From: CABMKH01 sp040797625
GTDB lineage: Bacteria; Bacillota; Clostridia; Tissierellales; Tissierellaceae
Assembly: GCA_052067355.1 (NCBI GenBank)
Contig: JBQHQH010000028.1
Location: 1-36,148 of the forward strand
Direction of reading: 5' to 3'
Length of the DNA: 36,148 bases
Below are positions 16,174-23,734 of the stretch, piece after piece (position 1 is the stretch's first letter; the number at the start of each line of letters is the position of its first letter). The position numbers were made by a program, and so were the translations under genes. The notes beneath the pieces were generated by a model that was not told the origin of the DNA, did not search any database, and was given only the letters and a program-made list of their open reading frames with translations.

Positions 16174-16211
16174 TTGAAATATTCAATCTTTTGTGCTATA
16201 ATATAGCACAA
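16174..16211 (+). promoter_or_regulatory. pxp promoter with perfect 21-bp palindromic operator (divergent control region)
   Basis: TTGAAA (16174-16179), 17 bases, then TATAAT (16197-16202) gives a strong plus-strand promoter for pxpA. The -10 box is embedded in a perfect palindrome with arms TTGTGCTATA (16191-16200) and TATAGCACAA (16202-16211) around a central A. The palindrome also lies about 160 bases upstream of the divergent decarboxylase operon, for which I see no clear separate promoter. One regulator could therefore control both operons. Which regulator is unknown; two GntR/FCD proteins are nearby, and no IclR-type KipR is present. Confidence 0.7.
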
Positions 16212-16314
16212 TACAGAAAAATTAGAATACTTTTTTAAAGAGAGGTATTTTTCTAGTTCCCTGTAGAATACAGTATATTAAAATAACTTTTAAATTATTA
16301 CGGAGGTGTCTTTA

Positions 16315-17097
16315 ATGAAAACAATTGTAGATCTAAATTCAGACATTGGTGAAAGTTTTGGTAACTATGTATTAGGATTAGACAAGGAGGTAATCAAACA
16401 TGTAACCAGTGTAAACATTGCATGTGGATGGCATGCTGGCGACCCCGTTATTATGGAAGATACAGTAAAAGAAGCAGTAAAAAATAATGTCAGTATAGGT
16501 GCTCATCCCGGTTATCCTGATTTAATGGGATTTGGTAGGCGAAATATGGATATCAGTCCAAAAGAAGCTAGAGCTTATATGATATATCAACTTGGTGCCT
16601 TAAATGCCTTTGCAGCTGCAAATGATATAAAGATACAACATATGAAACTTCATGGTGCTTTTTATAATACTGCATCTGGAAATCCTAAACTTGCAGAAGA
16701 AGTAATAAATGGAATACTTGATGTAGATAAAAACATCATTTTACTTGCACTTAGTGGCAGTTACATCGCTAGACGTGCTCAAGAAAAAGGCCTAAGAGTA
16801 GCACAGGAAGTATTTGCTGATAGAGCTTATAATTCAGATGGCACTTTAGTCAGTCGAAAGTTACCTGGCGCTGTAATTCATGATAGTAAAGAAGCTATTT
16901 CTAGAATAAAGAAAATGGTTCTAGAGGGAAAGATCAACACAATTGATGGCAAAGAAATTCCTATAGTTGCTGACTCAATATGTGTTCACGGTGATAATCC
17001 AGAAGCTGTAAATTTTGTAAGAGAGATCAGAGATAGCCTTATAAGTGATGGTATAGAAGTTAAAAACCTAAATGAATTTATTAAAGGAGGAATTTAA
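16315..17097 (+). CDS. pxpA: 5-oxoprolinase subunit A (LamB/YcsF family)
   Basis: A 260-residue protein of the LamB/YcsF family, one of three subunits of the bacterial ATP-dependent 5-oxoprolinase, which opens 5-oxo-L-proline (pyroglutamate) to glutamate. The diagnostic N-terminal segments are VDLNSDIGESFGNYVLG and VNIACGWHAGDP. IGAHPGYPDLMGFGRR, QHMKLHGAFYN, EVFADRAYNSDGTLVSR and ICVHGDNPEAV follow. ATG at 16315 is chosen because GGAGG (16302-16306) lies 8 bases upstream; an earlier in-frame GTG is inside that site. First gene of a pxpA-transporter-pxpB-pxpC operon matching the order known in Bacillus (ycsF, ycsG, kipI, kipA). Confidence 0.95.
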   Translation: MKTIVDLNSDIGESFGNYVLGLDKEVIKHVTSVNIACGWHAGDPVIMEDTVKEAVKNNVSIGAHPGYPDLMGFGRRNMDISPKEARAYMIYQLGALNAFAAANDIKIQHMKLHGAFYNTASGNPKLAEEVINGILDVDKNIILLALSGSYIARRAQEKGLRVAQEVFADRAYNSDGTLVSRKLPGAVIHDSKEAISRIKKMVLEGKINTIDGKEIPIVADSICVHGDNPEAVNFVREIRDSLISDGIEVKNLNEFIKGGI

Positions 17098-17099
17098 AT

Positions 17100-18296
17100 T
17101 TGACCAATAACAAAAGTAAAAATAAAAACCTATCTGTACTGCTAGGAGCCGCTTTTTTAATGGCTACTTCTGCTATTGGCCCTGGATTCTTAACTCAAAC
17201 TGCAACATTCACTTCAGAATTGGGAGCTACTTTTGGATTTGTCATCTTGACGTCAGTGATCATGTCATTAATTGCCCAATTAAATGTTTGGCGAATCATA
17301 GGCGTATCTGGTATGAAAGGACAAGATATTGCAAATAAGGTATTACCTGGCTTAGGCTATTTCGTTGCATTCTTAGTAGCATTAGGAGGGCTTGCTTTTA
17401 ACATAGGCAATGTTGGAGGAGCTGCTCTAGGACTAAATGTTATATTTGGACTAGATCTTAAAATAGGAGCTGCTATCTCAGCAATTTTAGCTATAACAAT
17501 ATTTCTTTCCAAGGAAGCTGGAAAAGCCATGGACACCCTTACCAAAGTTCTAGGAGGTGCTATGATTCTCATGGTTGGATATGTAGCTATTTCCACAGCT
17601 CCTCCAGTAAAAGAAGCAATTCGTAGAACTTTTATTCCTGAACAAATTCCATTTTTAGCAATTATTACCTTAGTAGGTGGAACTGTTGGAGGATATATAA
17701 CCTTTTCAGGTGGGCATAGACTTTTAGATGCTGGAATTTCAGGAGAAGACAATCTAGGACAGATAAATCAATCTGCTATGATGGGTATGGGAGTAGCTAC
17801 TATTATGAGGATTTTATTATTCCTAGCAGTTCTAGGAGTAGTATCAAAGGGTTCAACTCTAGATCCTGCCAATCCTCCTGCATCTGCTTTTAAGCTCGCT
17901 GCAGGAAATATAGGCTATAAGTTCTTTGGTGCTGTTATCTGGGCAGCTGCTATATCTTCTATAGTCGGTGCTGCTTATACATCAGTATCATTCTTAACAA
18001 GCCTAGCTGATATTATTAATAAAAATGAACAGAAATGGATTATAACTTTTATAGCCATCTCTACTATTATATTTATTACTATAGGCCAACCTGTCTTGTT
18101 ACTTGTAGTTGCTGGTTCTCTAAATGGTTTAATACTTCCTATTACTCTAGGAACCATGTTATTGGCATCTGGAAATAAAAAGATAGTTGGTGATTATGAG
18201 CATTCAAAATGGTTGCTGATACTTGGAGTCATAGTTGTTATAGTTACACTTTTCCTAGGTGTCAGATCATTATCTGGTCTTAAAGCTCTATTCTAA
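17100..18296 (+). CDS. NRAMP-family transporter (YcsG-like), probable 5-oxoproline-linked
   Basis: A 398-residue membrane protein with about 11 transmembrane segments, belonging to the NRAMP/YcsG branch. It starts with a polar, lysine-rich N-terminus and then ATSAIGPGFLTQTATFT, the NRAMP helix 1 region. The metal-binding DPGN motif of true Mn/Fe transporters appears here as GPGF, lacking the aspartate and asparagine. That suggests it does not carry divalent metals in the usual way. It lies between pxpA and pxpB, so an organic substrate such as 5-oxoproline is a fair inference. The start is TTG with GGAGG 8 bases before it, two bases after the pxpA stop. Confidence 0.85.
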   Translation: MTNNKSKNKNLSVLLGAAFLMATSAIGPGFLTQTATFTSELGATFGFVILTSVIMSLIAQLNVWRIIGVSGMKGQDIANKVLPGLGYFVAFLVALGGLAFNIGNVGGAALGLNVIFGLDLKIGAAISAILAITIFLSKEAGKAMDTLTKVLGGAMILMVGYVAISTAPPVKEAIRRTFIPEQIPFLAIITLVGGTVGGYITFSGGHRLLDAGISGEDNLGQINQSAMMGMGVATIMRILLFLAVLGVVSKGSTLDPANPPASAFKLAAGNIGYKFFGAVIWAAAISSIVGAAYTSVSFLTSLADIINKNEQKWIITFIAISTIIFITIGQPVLLLVVAGSLNGLILPITLGTMLLASGNKKIVGDYEHSKWLLILGVIVVIVTLFLGVRSLSGLKALF

Positions 18297-18321
18297 ATAA
18301 TTAAAAAGTTGGTGACAAATC

Positions 18322-19068
18322 ATGTATGATGAAACAAAATTTATTCCTGCTGGCGACAAAAGCCTAGTTATGGAATTTGGAAACAGCATTAGCCCAGAAA
18401 TCAATACAAAGATTCGAAGTATGGTAACAGCTATAGATGAATCTGAATTCCATGGTATTGAAGAAGTTATCCCAACCTATAGATCTATTTTGATAATCTA
18501 TAATCCATTAATAATCGATTATCAGGATATCATAGATAAGTTAAAGAAAATGGAAACTCATCTTAATGATACAAGTAATGATAAAACTCGAATTATAGAA
18601 TTGCCTACAGTTTATGGTGGTGAATATGGACCTGATATAGAATTTGTAGCAAAACACAACAATTTAACAATTGAAGAAGTCATTGAAATTCACAGTTCTA
18701 CAGATTATCTTTTATATATGCTTGGATTCACTCCAGGATTTGGATATCTTGGTGGAATGAGTGAAAAAATAGAAACTCCAAGACTACAGGTCCCTAGAAC
18801 TAAAATACCAGCAGGTTCCACTGGGATTGCTGGAAAGCAGACTGGTATATATCCTATAGACAGTCCTGGAGGATGGCAACTTATTGGGCGTACACCTGTA
18901 AAATTATATGATCCTCTAGCAGAACCTCCAGTACTATTAAATGCAGGAGACTATATTCGCTTTATCCCTATTGATGAAGAAAAATATCTAGAAATATTAA
19001 ACTTAGTCAATAAAGGAAAGTATGAAGTCAATATAGTGAAAGGGGGGAAGATTCATGCCAATGATTAA
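18322..19068 (+). CDS. pxpB: 5-oxoprolinase subunit B (KipI family)
   Basis: A 248-residue protein of the KipI/AHS1 carboxyltransferase-like fold. It pairs with PxpC to form the ATP-using part of 5-oxoprolinase. Family segments include GDKSLVMEFGNSISPEIN at the start, ELPTVYGGEYGPDIEFVA, YLLYMLGFTPGFGYLGGM, PRLQVPRTKIPAGSTGIAG, and QTGIYPIDSPGGWQLIGRT with the conserved glycine/proline-rich loop. Length is normal. Its last 14 bases overlap pxpC, so synthesis of the two subunits is coupled. A KipI-type sporulation kinase inhibitor role is known in Bacillus but cannot be judged here. Confidence 0.94.
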   Translation: MYDETKFIPAGDKSLVMEFGNSISPEINTKIRSMVTAIDESEFHGIEEVIPTYRSILIIYNPLIIDYQDIIDKLKKMETHLNDTSNDKTRIIELPTVYGGEYGPDIEFVAKHNNLTIEEVIEIHSSTDYLLYMLGFTPGFGYLGGMSEKIETPRLQVPRTKIPAGSTGIAGKQTGIYPIDSPGGWQLIGRTPVKLYDPLAEPPVLLNAGDYIRFIPIDEEKYLEILNLVNKGKYEVNIVKGGKIHAND

Positions 19069-20083
19069 GATTATTAATCCCGGTCTATTTACAACTATAC
19101 AAGATAGAGGAAGATGGGGATATCAAAGATTTGGGATGTCTGTTGCTGGAGCGATGGATCATTTTTCTCTTAGAATTGGAAATATGCTAGTAGGCAACCA
19201 TGAGTATGATGCAGCTCTTGAAACTACTCTATTAGGTCCTGAGATACTCTTTAATTGCGATGAGTTGATTAGTATTACTGGAGCTAATATGAGTCCTAAA
19301 ATAAATGATATACCTGTTCCCATGTGGACTACACTGTTTATCCAAGCGGGAGATAAATTGAGTTTTTCTAAATTACAAAATGGACTAAGATCCTATATTG
19401 CTTTTAGCAGAGGTCTTGATGTACCAGAGATCATGGGAAGTAAATCTACCTTTATAAGAGGTTCATTGGGAGGACATAAAGGTAGAAAATTAAATTCTGG
19501 TGATGAAATTTCCCTTGGAGATAGACCAATAGATAATACAGGAAGTTATCTCCCTAAAAAATATATCCCTGTATATAGTAAAGATAATACTATCCGTGTC
19601 ATATTTGGACCACAAGATGATTACTTTACAGATGAAGCTAAAGAGATCTTCTTAAACTCACAATATACTATTACTACTGAGGCAGATAGAATGGGATATA
19701 GACTCGATGGTCCAAAGATTCAACATAGAGAAGGTCCTGATATTATCTCTGATGGAATAGTATTCGGATCTATACAAGTTCCCGGACATGGATCTCCTAT
19801 AATCATGATGGCAGATAGGCAAACTACAGGTGGATATACTAAGATAGCAACAGTAATCACTCCAGATCTATCTACATTATCACAGATTGGACCAGGAAAC
19901 AGCATGAATTTTAAGTCAATATCTATTGAAGAATCACATAGGATATATAGAGAATATGAAAATAAATTTCAAGATATCAAAGATTTTATTGAAAACCATA
20001 GATTTAATATCCATGACACTCGAAATCTAAAATTAGATATTAACGGACAAAGCTTTAAAGTAGGTATAAGAGAAATTCTATAA
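19055..20083 (+). CDS. pxpC: 5-oxoprolinase subunit C (KipA family)
   Basis: A 342-residue protein of the KipA/AHS2 carboxyltransferase-like family, partner of PxpB. Clear family segments are INPGLFTTIQDRGRWGYQ, FGMSVAGAMDHFSLRIGN, NPSFLS-like ALETTLLGPEI, SRGLDVPEIMGSKSTF, RVIFGPQDDYFTDEA, EADRMGYRLDGP and the C-terminal QVPGHGSPIIMMADRQTTGGY. Length is typical. GGGGG lies about 8 bases before the ATG, inside the end of pxpB. It closes the operon and is followed after about ten bases by a strong bidirectional terminator. Confidence 0.94.
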   Translation: MPMIKIINPGLFTTIQDRGRWGYQRFGMSVAGAMDHFSLRIGNMLVGNHEYDAALETTLLGPEILFNCDELISITGANMSPKINDIPVPMWTTLFIQAGDKLSFSKLQNGLRSYIAFSRGLDVPEIMGSKSTFIRGSLGGHKGRKLNSGDEISLGDRPIDNTGSYLPKKYIPVYSKDNTIRVIFGPQDDYFTDEAKEIFLNSQYTITTEADRMGYRLDGPKIQHREGPDIISDGIVFGSIQVPGHGSPIIMMADRQTTGGYTKIATVITPDLSTLSQIGPGNSMNFKSISIEESHRIYREYENKFQDIKDFIENHRFNIHDTRNLKLDINGQSFKVGIREIL

Positions 20084-20084
20084 T

Positions 20085-20120
20085 AAAAACCCCCTTCTTA
20101 GTACAAAGAAGGGGGTTTTT
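20085..20120. terminator. Bidirectional rho-independent terminator between pxpC and oadA
   Basis: AAAAACCCCCTTCTT (20085-20099) and AAGAAGGGGGTTTTT (20106-20120) form a perfect 15-bp stem with a 6-base loop. A-run and T-run flank the GC stem symmetrically, so it works for both convergent transcripts. Confidence 0.95.
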
Positions 20121-20122
20121 AT

Positions 20123-21520
20123 CTATACTGGATGAACTTTACTCTCTATATCTAATAACTCACTATCTATCTTATATTTTATTGCTTGTCTTCGTTTAAA
20201 AAACTCCATAGCTATCTGTGGAAATAATGCATAACTCAGTACGTCTTCTTCCTGCTCTATATACTCTTTAATCTCATTTCTATATTTTTCTAATTGAGGA
20301 TCTAATAAATCTGCAGGTCTTCCTGTAAATATCTCCTCATCACCTATTATCCTCTCTTTAATTTCACCTGATATAGGTACAGTAGGTCTTCCATAGAGAC
20401 CTTTTACATAATTCTTAGCCTCATTAGGTACCATCTTATATCTTTTTCCTAGTATTATATTAAATACAGCTTGAGTACCTACCATTTGACTCATAGGAGT
20501 GACCAAAGGTGGATAGCCAAAGTCTTCCCTTACTCTCGGAACTTCTTTTAGGACTTCTTCATATTTATCTTCAGCATTTTGACTCTTTAATTGTGAAACA
20601 AGATTTGATAACATTCCACCAGGTACTTGATACTTTAAGGTATTTACATCTACATTTAACACCTTTGTATCTAGCAGTCCTTCTTTTAAATATTTTTCCC
20701 TTAGTTCTTTAAAGTAATCTGAAACCTCCATCAATAGTTCAAAGTCTAAATCTGGATAATAAGAAGACCCCTGTAAAGAAGCTATCATAGGCTCAGTAGC
20801 AGGTTGAGATGTACCATTCCCTAAAGGTGATATTGCAGTATCTATAATATCTGCTCCAGCTTCTATGGCCTTCATATAGGTCTGATTTGCCAATCCACTA
20901 GTAAAATGAGAGTGAATTTCTATTGGAACTGAGATCACTTTCTTTAATTCTCTAACCAATTCCTCTGCTACATATGGCAACAATATTCCTGCCATATCTT
21001 TGATACAGATAGAATCTACTCCCATATCTTCCATTTCAACTGCCAACTTTACATAATACTCAATATTGTGTACAGGACTTGTAGTATATGATATTGCCCC
21101 TTGAGCATGTCCACCGTATTTCTTTGTAGCCAATACAGCAGTCTTGATATTTCTAGTATCATTTAAAGCATCAAAGATTCTTATAATATCAATCCCATTT
21201 TCCAATGATTTTTTCACAAATTCTTCTACTACATCATCAGGATAATGTTTATATCCCAATAGGTTTTGTCCTCTTAAAAGCATCTGTAATTTAGTGTTTT
21301 TAAATCCCTTTCTCAAGTTTCTCAATCTCTCCCAAGGATCTTCATTTAGATACCTCAAACAAGTATCAAAAGTAGCCCCTCCCCAAACTTCTAAAGCATG
21401 AAAACCTACCTTATCTAATTTTTCAACTATTGGAAGCATATCTTCAGTAGTCATCCTAGTTGCAATTAAAGATTGATGTGCATCCCTAAGAGCTGTCTCT
21501 GTAATTTTAATACTGGACAT
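20123..21520 (-). CDS. oadA: Oxaloacetate decarboxylase alpha subunit / transcarboxylase 5S-like, without biotin domain
   Basis: A 465-residue carboxyltransferase of the pyruvate/oxaloacetate type. It removes the carboxyl group of oxaloacetate and places it on biotin. The N-terminal ITETALRDAHQSLIATRM carries the metal-ligand Asp13. ICIKDMAGILLP contains the catalytic, probably carbamylated lysine (Lys174), and EIHSHFTSGL supplies the metal histidines (203 and 205). It stops at about residue 465, where many OadA proteins continue into a linker and biotin domain, so it needs a separate carrier; the one at 13692-14093 is the obvious partner. AAGGGGGAAG precedes the ATG. It follows a GntR gene by 20 bases in an rraA-like/gntR/oadA unit. 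With citrate lyase it completes citrate to pyruvate. Confidence 0.92.
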   Translation of the reverse strand: MSSIKITETALRDAHQSLIATRMTTEDMLPIVEKLDKVGFHALEVWGGATFDTCLRYLNEDPWERLRNLRKGFKNTKLQMLLRGQNLLGYKHYPDDVVEEFVKKSLENGIDIIRIFDALNDTRNIKTAVLATKKYGGHAQGAISYTTSPVHNIEYYVKLAVEMEDMGVDSICIKDMAGILLPYVAEELVRELKKVISVPIEIHSHFTSGLANQTYMKAIEAGADIIDTAISPLGNGTSQPATEPMIASLQGSSYYPDLDFELLMEVSDYFKELREKYLKEGLLDTKVLNVDVNTLKYQVPGGMLSNLVSQLKSQNAEDKYEEVLKEVPRVREDFGYPPLVTPMSQMVGTQAVFNIILGKRYKMVPNEAKNYVKGLYGRPTVPISGEIKERIIGDEEIFTGRPADLLDPQLEKYRNEIKEYIEQEEDVLSYALFPQIAMEFFKRRQAIKYKIDSELLDIESKVHPV

Positions 21521-21540
21521 CTTACTTCCCCCTTTATAAA

Positions 21541-22182
21541 TTAAAATAGCATTTCATAATTTTTTATCAATGTGGTTCTGACATTGGCCATATGCTTACG
21601 CATAATCCTTTCACTATCTTCGGGACTATTAGACTCTAAAGCCTGTATTAACTCTAGATGTTCTTTATAAGATTCCTCTCCTCTACCTGCTATTAATATG
21701 GTTCTCTTATTATAACTCCTCAATTGCAATCTAATAGATTCGATTAATTCAACAACTTCTCTATTTGGGCAAACATCGTCTATAATCTGGTGAATTATAT
21801 CATTCTTTCTAGAATATTCTACAAGATCTCCTTCATCCAATAACACTTTCATTTCATGAAGATGCTTCTTTATCTCATCTATCTCTTTCTTCTCTATTAC
21901 CTTTGCTGCACTATAGGCTATAAGTCCTTCTAATCTTTCTCTTATTTCTATAAGATTCAAAGCTTCTTCTTTTGTAAGAAACTTAACTCTGGCACTTTTA
22001 TTAGCCTCTAGTTCTACTAATTTATCATTTACAAGTTGCATTAAAGCCTTCCTAACAGTATTTCTACTAACTTTAAATTCCTCAGCTAATGAAGACTCTA
22101 CTAGAGTCTGTGATGGAACATATTTTTGATTTAAGATTCTATATCTTATGGTCTTATATACTTTTTCAACTGGAGAAGTCAA
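21541..22182 (-). CDS. GntR-family regulator, FadR/FCD subfamily, of the oadA locus
   Basis: A 213-residue regulator with an N-terminal winged helix containing EEFKVSRNTVRKALMQLVNDKLV and an FCD-type all-helical ligand domain (about 75-205), ending with the family pattern HMANVRTTL. The proposed start is TTG at 22182, with AAAGGAAG 7 bases before it. The TTG six codons upstream has no ribosome site and would lie ahead of that one. It sits between an RraA-like gene and oadA in one transcription unit, so it probably senses a carboxylic acid of this pathway and controls its own operon. A perfect 13-bp palindrome (22953-22965) near the operon start is the candidate operator. The other FCD regulator in the window is at 5395-6069. 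Confidence 0.82.
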   Translation of the reverse strand: MTSPVEKVYKTIRYRILNQKYVPSQTLVESSLAEEFKVSRNTVRKALMQLVNDKLVELEANKSARVKFLTKEEALNLIEIRERLEGLIAYSAAKVIEKKEIDEIKKHLHEMKVLLDEGDLVEYSRKNDIIHQIIDDVCPNREVVELIESIRLQLRSYNKRTILIAGRGEESYKEHLELIQALESNSPEDSERIMRKHMANVRTTLIKNYEMLF

Positions 22183-22238
22183 TGTATATCTTCCTTTCAA
22201 TGGTTTATTTAGTTATATTATACCTGTTTTTCCATCTT

Positions 22239-22916
22239 TTAAATAACCCCATTATATTTTAATTCTCTATCTACATCTGACTTTATAGTAACTCCATTTA
22301 AAATCTCTTCTAGCCATTTATTGTCTTGTTCTATTTTCTCCTTAGCAAGTACCAATACGTCTTTTACTATCTCCCTATTTACTACTACAACACCATTGGC
22401 ATCTCCAACAATGATATCTCCTGGATTAACTGAAACTCCACCACATGATATTGGACAATTAATTTCTCCAGGTCCATGCTTGTCTCCCAATGCTGGAGTT
22501 ATGTATTTTGCAAATACAGGGGCTTTGAGTTTTTTAAGCTCTAAAATATCTCTTATTCCCCCATCTATTACAATACCTACAACTCCATTTTTTAAAGCTG
22601 TTCTCGTCATCATTTCACCTAATATGGAATTAGACTCTGAACCACAAGTATCTACAACAATTACATCTCCATCTTGTGCTAGTTCTATGGCCTTATGTAG
22701 CATCAAATTATCTGCTGATCTCATTCTCACAGTTACTGCATTACCTGCAAATTTTATCTCTTCGTCTACAGGTTTTATATGATGATGCATTGTATTAAAG
22801 TTTTTCATTGCATCACTAATTGCACATGTACCTATTTCCCTAAGTTGAACGAGAATATCTTTATCTGTTCTATATATATCTTTATCTATACTAAATCCTA
22901 TTTTGTTTCTTATCAA
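22239..22916 (-). CDS. RraA-like class II aldolase / oxaloacetate decarboxylase family protein
   Basis: A 225-residue protein of the RraA / 4-hydroxy-4-methyl-2-oxoglutarate aldolase family. DGGIRDI (about 118-124) holds the arginine and aspartate (Arg122, Asp123) used for substrate and metal binding. GEMMTRTALKNGVVG supplies the glycine-rich pyruvate-binding loop, and DIIVGDANGVVVV is the usual C-terminal segment. Enzymatic members cleave pyruvate-yielding hydroxyacids and often also decarboxylate oxaloacetate; RNase E inhibition is a proteobacterial role and unlikely here. It opens the unit with the GntR and oadA genes, which points to oxaloacetate or a related tricarboxylic substrate. The start is TTG with AAGGGGG 7 bases upstream. 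The exact substrate is unknown. Confidence 0.85.
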   Translation of the reverse strand: MIRNKIGFSIDKDIYRTDKDILVQLREIGTCAISDAMKNFNTMHHHIKPVDEEIKFAGNAVTVRMRSADNLMLHKAIELAQDGDVIVVDTCGSESNSILGEMMTRTALKNGVVGIVIDGGIRDILELKKLKAPVFAKYITPALGDKHGPGEINCPISCGGVSVNPGDIIVGDANGVVVVNREIVKDVLVLAKEKIEQDNKWLEEILNGVTIKSDVDRELKYNGVI

Positions 22917-22952
22917 CTATTTTCCCCCTTGTCTTTTATATTGTATATCTAT

Positions 22953-23004
22953 ATTGTTGAACAATCTTGTGTGCAATTGTATCATCTATTTAATACTTAT
23001 GCAA
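22953..23004 (-). promoter_or_regulatory. Candidate promoter and 13-bp palindrome of the rraA-gntR-oadA unit
   Basis: On the minus strand TTGCAT (23004-22999), 17 bases, then TACAAT (22981-22976) is the best promoter I can find. Just beyond it a perfect palindrome, ATTGTT-G-AACAAT (22953-22965), overlaps the expected transcribed start. The -35 is weak, and other AT-rich pairings are possible. Binding by the GntR at 21541-22182 is inferred from position and from the TTGT..ACAA form. Confidence 0.45.
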
Positions 23005-23053
23005 TAGATTTGGTAAATTATTTATAGTATAATCTATCTCAACGGAGGGATAT

Positions 23054-23614
23054 ATGATGAAGAGTAAAGATATTACTTTAGTTGGATTATTTACATCTCT
23101 AACAGCTATAGGTACTTTTATTAGCATCCCCTTAAGACCTGTACCGATAACCTTGCAATCTTTCTTTGTCATCTTAAGTGGCATATTGCTTGGTCCCAAG
23201 TTAGGAGCACTATCTCAAATTATATACATATTTTTAGGTCTTATTGGAATTCCAATATTTTCAGATTTTAATGGTGGACTACAATCTATTTTAAAACCCA
23301 GTTTTGGATTTATAATTGGATTTGTCTTTGCTGCTTACATTGCTGGAAGGATATCTCATACATCTGATATTATATCACCTTATAAGATATGGACGGCTTC
23401 AGTAGTAGCAACTGTAATCATATACTTATTTGGATTACCATATATGTACTATATTCTCAATATAATTATGGGAAAGGCTCTTTCTATTAAAGAGATATTG
23501 TATATAGGCTGCCTTTTATTTTTGCCTGGAGATATCTTAAAGATAATAATTTCCTCTATCATCGGAATAAAGATATTGCCGATAATAAGGAAGTTCTCAT
23601 TAATTAATATTTAA
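23054..23614 (+). CDS. bioY: BioY, substrate-binding subunit of an ECF biotin transporter
   Basis: A 186-residue membrane protein with six hydrophobic segments. The family segment IPLRPVPITLQSFFVILSG (about 26-44) is followed by GPKLGALSQIIYIFLGLIGIP and the C-terminal FLPGDILKIIISSIIG. BioY binds biotin and works with a shared ECF energising module, whose genes are not here. It fits the biotin-dependent pump and BirA in the same window. GGAGG at 23044-23048 is 5 bases before the first ATG and 8 before the second (23057), so either may be used. A TATAAT at 23028-23033 lacks a good -35 box. No biotin repressor gene or riboswitch is seen. About 120 bases of AT-rich spacer with no recognised element follow. 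Confidence 0.93.
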   Translation: MMKSKDITLVGLFTSLTAIGTFISIPLRPVPITLQSFFVILSGILLGPKLGALSQIIYIFLGLIGIPIFSDFNGGLQSILKPSFGFIIGFVFAAYIAGRISHTSDIISPYKIWTASVVATVIIYLFGLPYMYYILNIIMGKALSIKEILYIGCLLFLPGDILKIIISSIIGIKILPIIRKFSLINI

Positions 23615-23734
23615 TTCCCTTATATTTCAATTTAAAACTATAAAATTTTATTTCTTCAGGTTATCCCATATCTTTAAAAATAATATTTCTATTTAAGTAT
23701 ATAATATATAATACCTAACTTAGGAGGTATTATA

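Noticed and set aside
16035..16211. 59-residue N-terminal extension of the carboxyltransferase gene up to an ATG at 16211
   Set aside because: It runs into the palindromic promoter, has AT-rich composition unlike the enzyme, and a strong AGGAGGG ribosome site precedes the internal ATG at 16034, where family similarity begins.
22239..22916. Ribonuclease E inhibitor RraA proper
   Set aside because: The aldolase Arg-Asp pair is intact and the locus is metabolic; RNase E inhibition is a proteobacterial role.
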